Shown: one piece after another, positions 60,053-64,000 of the stretch
Position numbering within the stretch: the stretch's first letter is position 1
Layout of the letters: each line of letters opens with the position of its first letter
Origin: Tangfeifania diversioriginum
GTDB lineage: Bacteria; Bacteroidota; Bacteroidia; Bacteroidales; Prolixibacteraceae
DNA length: 64,000 nucleotides
Assembly (NCBI RefSeq): GCF_900141875.1
Contig: NZ_FQZE01000014.1
Location: forward strand, 57,426-121,425
Direction of reading: 5' to 3'
The notes under the pieces: generated by a model
What the model was told of the DNA's origin: nothing
What the model saw: only the letters and a program-made list of their open reading frames with translations
Database searches by the model: none
Position numbers and translations under genes: made by a program

Positions 60053-60243
60053 AAGTTTCATAAATTTGGTTGATGAATTTGCAAAATCATGAAATAAAAA
60101 AAATTGCATCCATTTGCCAAAACTTAAAGCAGTTATTGAATATTTATTAAAAACAAATGATGAAAACAGAGAATTGACTTAACAAAACAATTTGGCCCAA
60201 AGGCCTGTTGTATCAGAATAAAATCAACGTTAAAAATAAAAAT

Positions 60244-61635
60244 ATGGATTATGATGTGTTAATTATAGGCAGCGGACCGGGTGGTTATGTAGCCGCAATC
60301 CGGTCAGCACAGTTGGGAATGAAAGTGGCTGTAGTTGAAAAAGAAAGCGTAGGCGGCATATGCCTCAACTGGGGGTGCATTCCAACCAAATCGTTACTGA
60401 AAAGCTCGCAGGCATTTGAATATGCCAAACATGCCGCAGATTACGGGGTGAAAATTGACGGTGATGTTACACCCGATTTTAAAGCAATGGTGAAACGCAG
60501 CCGCGATGTGGCCGGCGGGATGAGCAAAGGAGTGCAGTTTCTTTTTAAAAAGAACAAGGTGGAAACCCTGAAAGGATTCGGTAAACTTGCTGGTAAAAAC
60601 ACTGTTGAGGTGACCGATAGTTCAGATAAAAAGAAGGAATACACCGCAAAACATATAATCCTGGCAACGGGGGCCCGCTCACGCGAACTGCCCAACCTGA
60701 AACAGGATGGCAAAAAAATTATTGGATACCGCGAAGCACTCAGCCTCGACAAATTTCCCGAAAGTATGGTAGTTGTTGGCTCGGGCGCCATTGGCAGTGA
60801 GTTTGCCTGGTTCTATCATTCCATTGGTGTAAAAGTTACACTGGTAGAATTTATGCCAACTTTGGTGCCAAACGAAGATGAAGAAGTGGCCAAACAACTG
60901 GAGCGTTCTTTCAAAAAAGGTAAAATGAAAGTGATGACCAGTTCAACGGTGGAAAATGTGGACACCTCGGGTAAAAAATGTAAGGTAGCCATCAAAACCA
61001 AAAAAGGCGAAGAAACGGTTGAAGCAGATATTGTACTTTCAGCGGTTGGAATTTCGCCAAATACGGAAAATATTGGTCTTGAGGACGCCGGTGTTGAAAC
61101 CGAAAAAGGCCGCGTAAAAGTGGATGAATTTTACCGTACCAACGTGGAAGGAGTTTATGCGATTGGCGATATTCTTGCCGGTCCTGCTCTTGCGCATGTT
61201 GCATCAGCTGAAGGAATTACCTGCGTCGAGAAAATTGCAGGGCTTGATCCGGACCCTATTGATTATAAAAATATTCCGGGCTGCACGTACACAAGTCCTG
61301 AAGTTTCCTCAGTTGGTTTAACTGAAAAACAGGCCAAAGAAGAAGGCTACGAAGTGAAAGTGGGTAAATTTCCTTACTCAGCCAGCGGAAAAGCAAGTGC
61401 TGCCGGACAAAAAGAAGGTTTTGTGAAGCTGGTTTTCGATGCCAAATACGGAGAACTGCTCGGCGCACACATGATTGGCGGCAACGTGACAGAAATGATT
61501 GCCGAACTTGTAGTGGCCAAAAAATTGGAAATCACCGGGCACGAATTAATAAAATCCATTCACCCGCACCCCACAATGAGCGAAGCAATTATGGAAGCTG
61601 CCGCAGCTGCTTACGATGAAGTAATTCATATTTAG
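60244..61635 (+). CDS. lpdA: Dihydrolipoyl dehydrogenase
   Basis: 463 residues from the ATG at 60244; a TTG 12 codons upstream is less likely. FAD motif GSGPGGYVAAIRS, redox disulphide GGICLNWGC (Cys40, Cys45), NAD motif VVGSGAIGSEF, and C-terminal dimer/active base IHPHPTMSEA with the catalytic His-Glu pair. E3 component of 2-oxo-acid dehydrogenase or glycine cleavage complexes, reoxidising lipoamide with NAD+. No E1/E2 gene adjoins, so it probably serves several complexes. Followed by a strong terminator. Confidence 0.96.
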   Translation: MDYDVLIIGSGPGGYVAAIRSAQLGMKVAVVEKESVGGICLNWGCIPTKSLLKSSQAFEYAKHAADYGVKIDGDVTPDFKAMVKRSRDVAGGMSKGVQFLFKKNKVETLKGFGKLAGKNTVEVTDSSDKKKEYTAKHIILATGARSRELPNLKQDGKKIIGYREALSLDKFPESMVVVGSGAIGSEFAWFYHSIGVKVTLVEFMPTLVPNEDEEVAKQLERSFKKGKMKVMTSSTVENVDTSGKKCKVAIKTKKGEETVEADIVLSAVGISPNTENIGLEDAGVETEKGRVKVDEFYRTNVEGVYAIGDILAGPALAHVASAEGITCVEKIAGLDPDPIDYKNIPGCTYTSPEVSSVGLTEKQAKEEGYEVKVGKFPYSASGKASAAGQKEGFVKLVFDAKYGELLGAHMIGGNVTEMIAELVVAKKLEITGHELIKSIHPHPTMSEAIMEAAAAAYDEVIHI

Positions 61636-61664
61636 CAGGCTTACTTTATATAATTTATTTCAGG

Positions 61665-61713
61665 GGCCGTCTCAAAAAAACGTTGAGTTTTTATATTGAG
61701 ACGGCCTTTTTTT
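61665..61713 (+). terminator. Terminator after lpdA
   Basis: GGCCGTCTCA (61665-61674) pairs perfectly with TGAGACGGCC (61697-61706), followed by seven T. The 22-base loop contains a partial inner stem. Confidence 0.85.
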
Positions 61714-61786
61714 GTGCGCAAAAAAATTGACTTTGTGATTAATTTGTTCAAAAGTTCTATAAAATACTGAAAATCAGCCATTATCT

Positions 61787-61816
61787 TTTGCGTGTTCATT
61801 TTAAATTATAAATTTG
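61787..61816 (+). promoter_or_regulatory. Promoter of the FadL-type porin gene
   Basis: TTTTG (ending 61790), 18 bases, TAAATTTG (61809-61816): both boxes match the Bacteroidota consensus. Leader about 83 bases. Confidence 0.6.
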
Positions 61817-61906
61817 CTCGCGAAAAATTTGCTACAAAATCGTTTCTATTTCCAGTTAGATGTAAAAGTTTCAAGGTCAAATTGTATTCATGAAAATTAT
61901 TATTAA

Positions 61907-63541
61907 ATGAAGAAATTAACATTTTTTGCAGCATTTCTGATGTTGTCTCAGATTGCTTTTGCAGGTGGTTTATTAACCAATACAAACCAGAGCGCGCAGT
62001 TTATAAGAATGATGTCGCGTAACGCATCTACCGGTATCGATGCGGTTTATTTCAACCCGGCCGGTTTAATAAAAATGGAAGACGGATGGCATTTTGCGGT
62101 GTACAATCAAACCATTTTTCAGACCAAACCTGTTGACAGCGAATTTCCGTTGCTGAACGATGGAGCTTACGAAGGAGTGGTAAATATTCCGGCATTTCCA
62201 ACAGCTTTTGCCGTTTACAAAGACGACAACTGGGCTTTTTCGCTGGGCTTTGGCCCCAATGGCGGAGGCGGTTCAGCAGAATTCGATCGGGGACTTCCCT
62301 CATTTGAAATACCAATTACCAAAGTAGTTCCCGGGCTGGCCGGACTGACTCAAATTGATCCTTCACTTGATGTGACAGGCTATTCTGCCGACCTTGCATT
62401 CAGCGGGAGATCTGTTTTTTGGGGAATTCAACTGGGGGCAACTTATCAGTTCAGCGATATGCTTTCAGTTTATGGTGGGGTAAGATATCTTCCCGCAAAA
62501 AATTCATACGAGGGTAGCATTAAAAGCATTCAACTGAAAGTTGACGGAGGGGAATACCCTGCACCTGCCTGGCTGCTTGGTGTTTCGGAGCAGTTGAACG
62601 GTTATGGAGATATGGCAGCTCAGGGAGCCACTTCGGTTCAACCAATAATTGATGGTGGTGGTGGCGGATATACATTGGCTGAACTTGAAGCAGCAGAAAT
62701 GATAAGTCCAACACAACGTGCTGAAATTGAACAGGGACTTGTACTGGTTGGAGCAGGAAATCCAAACCAACTTACGGTGACTCAAATTCAGCAAACTTTT
62801 GTTGGTGCCCGCGACCAGCTTTACGGTACAGCAACACAGCTGGACGCTACTGCCGGTCAGCTCGGCGACAAAGAAGTGGATACCGAACAAACCGGTGCCG
62901 GAATTACCCCAATGATTGGGTTTAATTTTTCACCCGACGATTACTGGAATTTTGCGGTGAAATACGAAATGAAAACAAACCTAAAACTCGAAAACAATAC
63001 TACCGTTGACGATTTGGGATTGTTTCCTGACGGGGCATCTTCACGGAACGACCTGCCTGCGATTTTAGGAGTCGGGGTTGGGTATTCTGACGAAAGATTT
63101 GAAGCTCAACTTTCATACAATATGTATTTCAATAAAGGAGTTGACTGGGGACCAAATACTAGAGATTTGGCTATCTGGAAAGATATTGATCCTTCCCAAA
63201 TTCGTTCTCGTGAAATTGACAAAAACGGTTTTGAAGTTGGGCTTGGCTTACAATATAATATTACCGATGAATTTGCATTTAGTGTGGGTGGTTTATACGG
63301 AGACATGGGCGTTGCCGACAGCTACCAGAGCGATTTCAGCTACAGCAACCCATCGGTTACTGCCGGTGCCGGTATTGAATGGCTGATTGCCGACGGACTG
63401 ACACTCGACGCTGGTTTCTCCAATACTTTCTACCAGGATCAAACCGTAACGTTTAACGATCCGGATGTAGGGCCATACAATGAAACACTGGGCAAAACTA
63501 CCATGAATTTTGCTGTGGGCCTATCGTACAGTTTGTATTAA
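61907..63541 (+). CDS. OmpP1/FadL-family outer membrane transporter
   Basis: 544 residues. Signal peptide (~1-19, ending SQIAFAGG), N-terminal plug with the family NPAGL motif (AVYFNPAGLIKMEDGW), then a 14-strand beta-barrel ending in an aromatic residue (VGLSYSLY). An insertion (~220-325) rich in Gly and Gln (IDGGGGGYTLAELEAAEM) is longer than in E. coli FadL. The family carries hydrophobic compounds such as fatty acids or aromatics across the outer membrane by lateral diffusion. Substrate not predictable. Single-gene unit with own promoter and terminator. Confidence 0.93.
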   Translation: MKKLTFFAAFLMLSQIAFAGGLLTNTNQSAQFIRMMSRNASTGIDAVYFNPAGLIKMEDGWHFAVYNQTIFQTKPVDSEFPLLNDGAYEGVVNIPAFPTAFAVYKDDNWAFSLGFGPNGGGGSAEFDRGLPSFEIPITKVVPGLAGLTQIDPSLDVTGYSADLAFSGRSVFWGIQLGATYQFSDMLSVYGGVRYLPAKNSYEGSIKSIQLKVDGGEYPAPAWLLGVSEQLNGYGDMAAQGATSVQPIIDGGGGGYTLAELEAAEMISPTQRAEIEQGLVLVGAGNPNQLTVTQIQQTFVGARDQLYGTATQLDATAGQLGDKEVDTEQTGAGITPMIGFNFSPDDYWNFAVKYEMKTNLKLENNTTVDDLGLFPDGASSRNDLPAILGVGVGYSDERFEAQLSYNMYFNKGVDWGPNTRDLAIWKDIDPSQIRSREIDKNGFEVGLGLQYNITDEFAFSVGGLYGDMGVADSYQSDFSYSNPSVTAGAGIEWLIADGLTLDAGFSNTFYQDQTVTFNDPDVGPYNETLGKTTMNFAVGLSYSLY

Positions 63542-63569
63542 ACCAAACAAAATATTTATTAAAACAGGA

Positions 63570-63600
63570 AACCGGTTGCATGTGCGCAGCCGGTTTTTTA
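63570..63600 (+). terminator. Terminator after the FadL-type gene
   Basis: AACCGGTTGC (63570-63579) pairs with GCAGCCGGTT (63586-63595) with one G-T pair and a 6-nt loop, followed by TTTT. Confidence 0.8.
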
Positions 63601-63631
63601 GCCCGGATTATTCACAAATAATCCCTATCTC

Positions 63632-63649
63632 TCCCGATAACTATCGGGA
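63632..63649. repeat. Perfect palindrome TCCCGATA-AC-TATCGGGA
   Basis: Eight-base arms with a 2-base centre, shortly after the terminator. Similar CCCGATA/TATCGGG elements are dispersed in many Bacteroidota genomes (from memory). Confidence 0.6.
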
Positions 63650-63652
63650 CGA

Positions 63653-63889
63653 CTAAGATTCAGTAAAACTTTTTTTTAAAAGTTCAACTTCATCTAAGTC
63701 GGGATTAACCTGAACTTTATTCATATTTTTAAAATTTATGAATAGTTCAGTCTCTCCAAAAGTGGCTTTTTCCTCTTATATAAATACATTAAGTTTGAGA
63801 TGCCGTGCAGTTGAGGCCGTTTTTAACACTGTTATATTATAACCTCGTTCAGTCTGGCTCTGGTTGACGGTGATCCGATAATTGATTAT
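63653..63889 (-). pseudogene. Probable gene relic with an in-frame stop
   Basis: On the minus strand a 79-codon frame reads IINYRITVNQSQTERGYN, then ITVLKTASTARHLKLNVFI, a TAA stop (63776-63778), then EEKATFGETELFINFKN and a 23-codon tail starting MNKVQVNPDLDEVELL to a TAG at 63653. Amino-acid composition looks coding. No family recognised. The tail alone could start at the ATG at 63724. Confidence 0.3.
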
Positions 63890-64000
63890 TTAGAAATCGT
63901 AAGTTAAGGTTTGCTGAAAAACAATATTAACAATTGATTGTCAATAAATTACATACAAAAAAGTCACACAATTTAGCTTCAAAGTGCAAACAAAATATTA
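63890..64000. other. AT-rich right edge
   Basis: No gene, hairpin or repeat recognised in the last ~110 bases. Confidence 0.4.

Noticed and set aside
60058..60070. TAAATTTG box after meaB as lpdA promoter
   Set aside because: Box matches, but it sits ~180 bases from the lpdA start with no -33 element at a normal distance.
60073..60150. 25-codon plus-strand frame MNLQNHEIKKIASICQNLKQ... before lpdA
   Set aside because: Looks mildly coding but is very short, has no recognised family and no downstream continuation; not strong enough to list as a gene.

Overview
The window comes from a member of the Bacteroidota, most likely a marine or anaerobic Marinilabiliales/Prolixibacteraceae-type bacterium; this placement is inference from gene content. 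The evidence is a SusC/SusD pair, a TonB receptor-DUF4249 operon, a MurF-alanine racemase fusion, TTTG/TAnnTTTG promoters, a 52-residue L34 gene beside ddl and a PASTA gene, FtsX-type permease arrays, and low GC. No phage, plasmid backbone, CRISPR array, rRNA or tRNA gene was seen.

Layout. 1-8.0 kb: a sensor kinase cut by the window edge, an exported 1-Cys peroxiredoxin, a cytochrome c-PQQ sugar dehydrogenase, a glycosyltransferase, a polysaccharide flippase and a DUF3267 membrane metalloprotease-like protein. 8.0-29.2 kb: an NtrY/NtrC-type two-component system divergent from a large export locus (TolC-like channel, periplasmic adaptor, LolD/MacB-type ATPase, five fused FtsX permeases, a second ATPase). 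This locus has been reworked repeatedly. It holds a REP-associated transposase inside a nested set of hairpin repeats, a toxin-antitoxin pair whose toxin lacks its middle, a solitary copy of the transposase hairpin, and two tiny 3'-end vestiges of lost permease genes. 29.6-35.7 kb: a Crp/Fnr regulator and housekeeping genes (murF-alr, tdk, an acidic hypothetical, rsmI, a YjjG-like phosphatase).

35.7-47.5 kb: a long leader region with a duplicated SusC-type 5' leader and a terminator, then SusC/SusD, then a four-gene envelope unit (secreted hypothetical, STN-domain TonB receptor, DUF4249 lipoprotein, MG2-like surface protein). 47.5-50.5 kb: a lone AAA-ATPase/nuclease-like gene preceded by three tandem 15-bp palindromes. 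It lies between a displaced 3'-end fragment of a neighbouring secreted-protein gene and the intact gene, which looks like insertion into a gene's 3' end with restoration of the reading frame. 50.6-64 kb: dnaB, ddl, an RluA-family pseudouridine synthase, PASTA protein, rpmH, an RprXY-like two-component system, DUF1573 protein, meaB, lpdA and a FadL-type porin. The right end carries a probable gene relic.

The most notable candidates for undescribed biology are the ATPase island with its palindrome array, the nested hairpin architecture around the REP-associated transposase, the decay and conversion pattern in the permease array, and the orphan SusC leader with its terminator.
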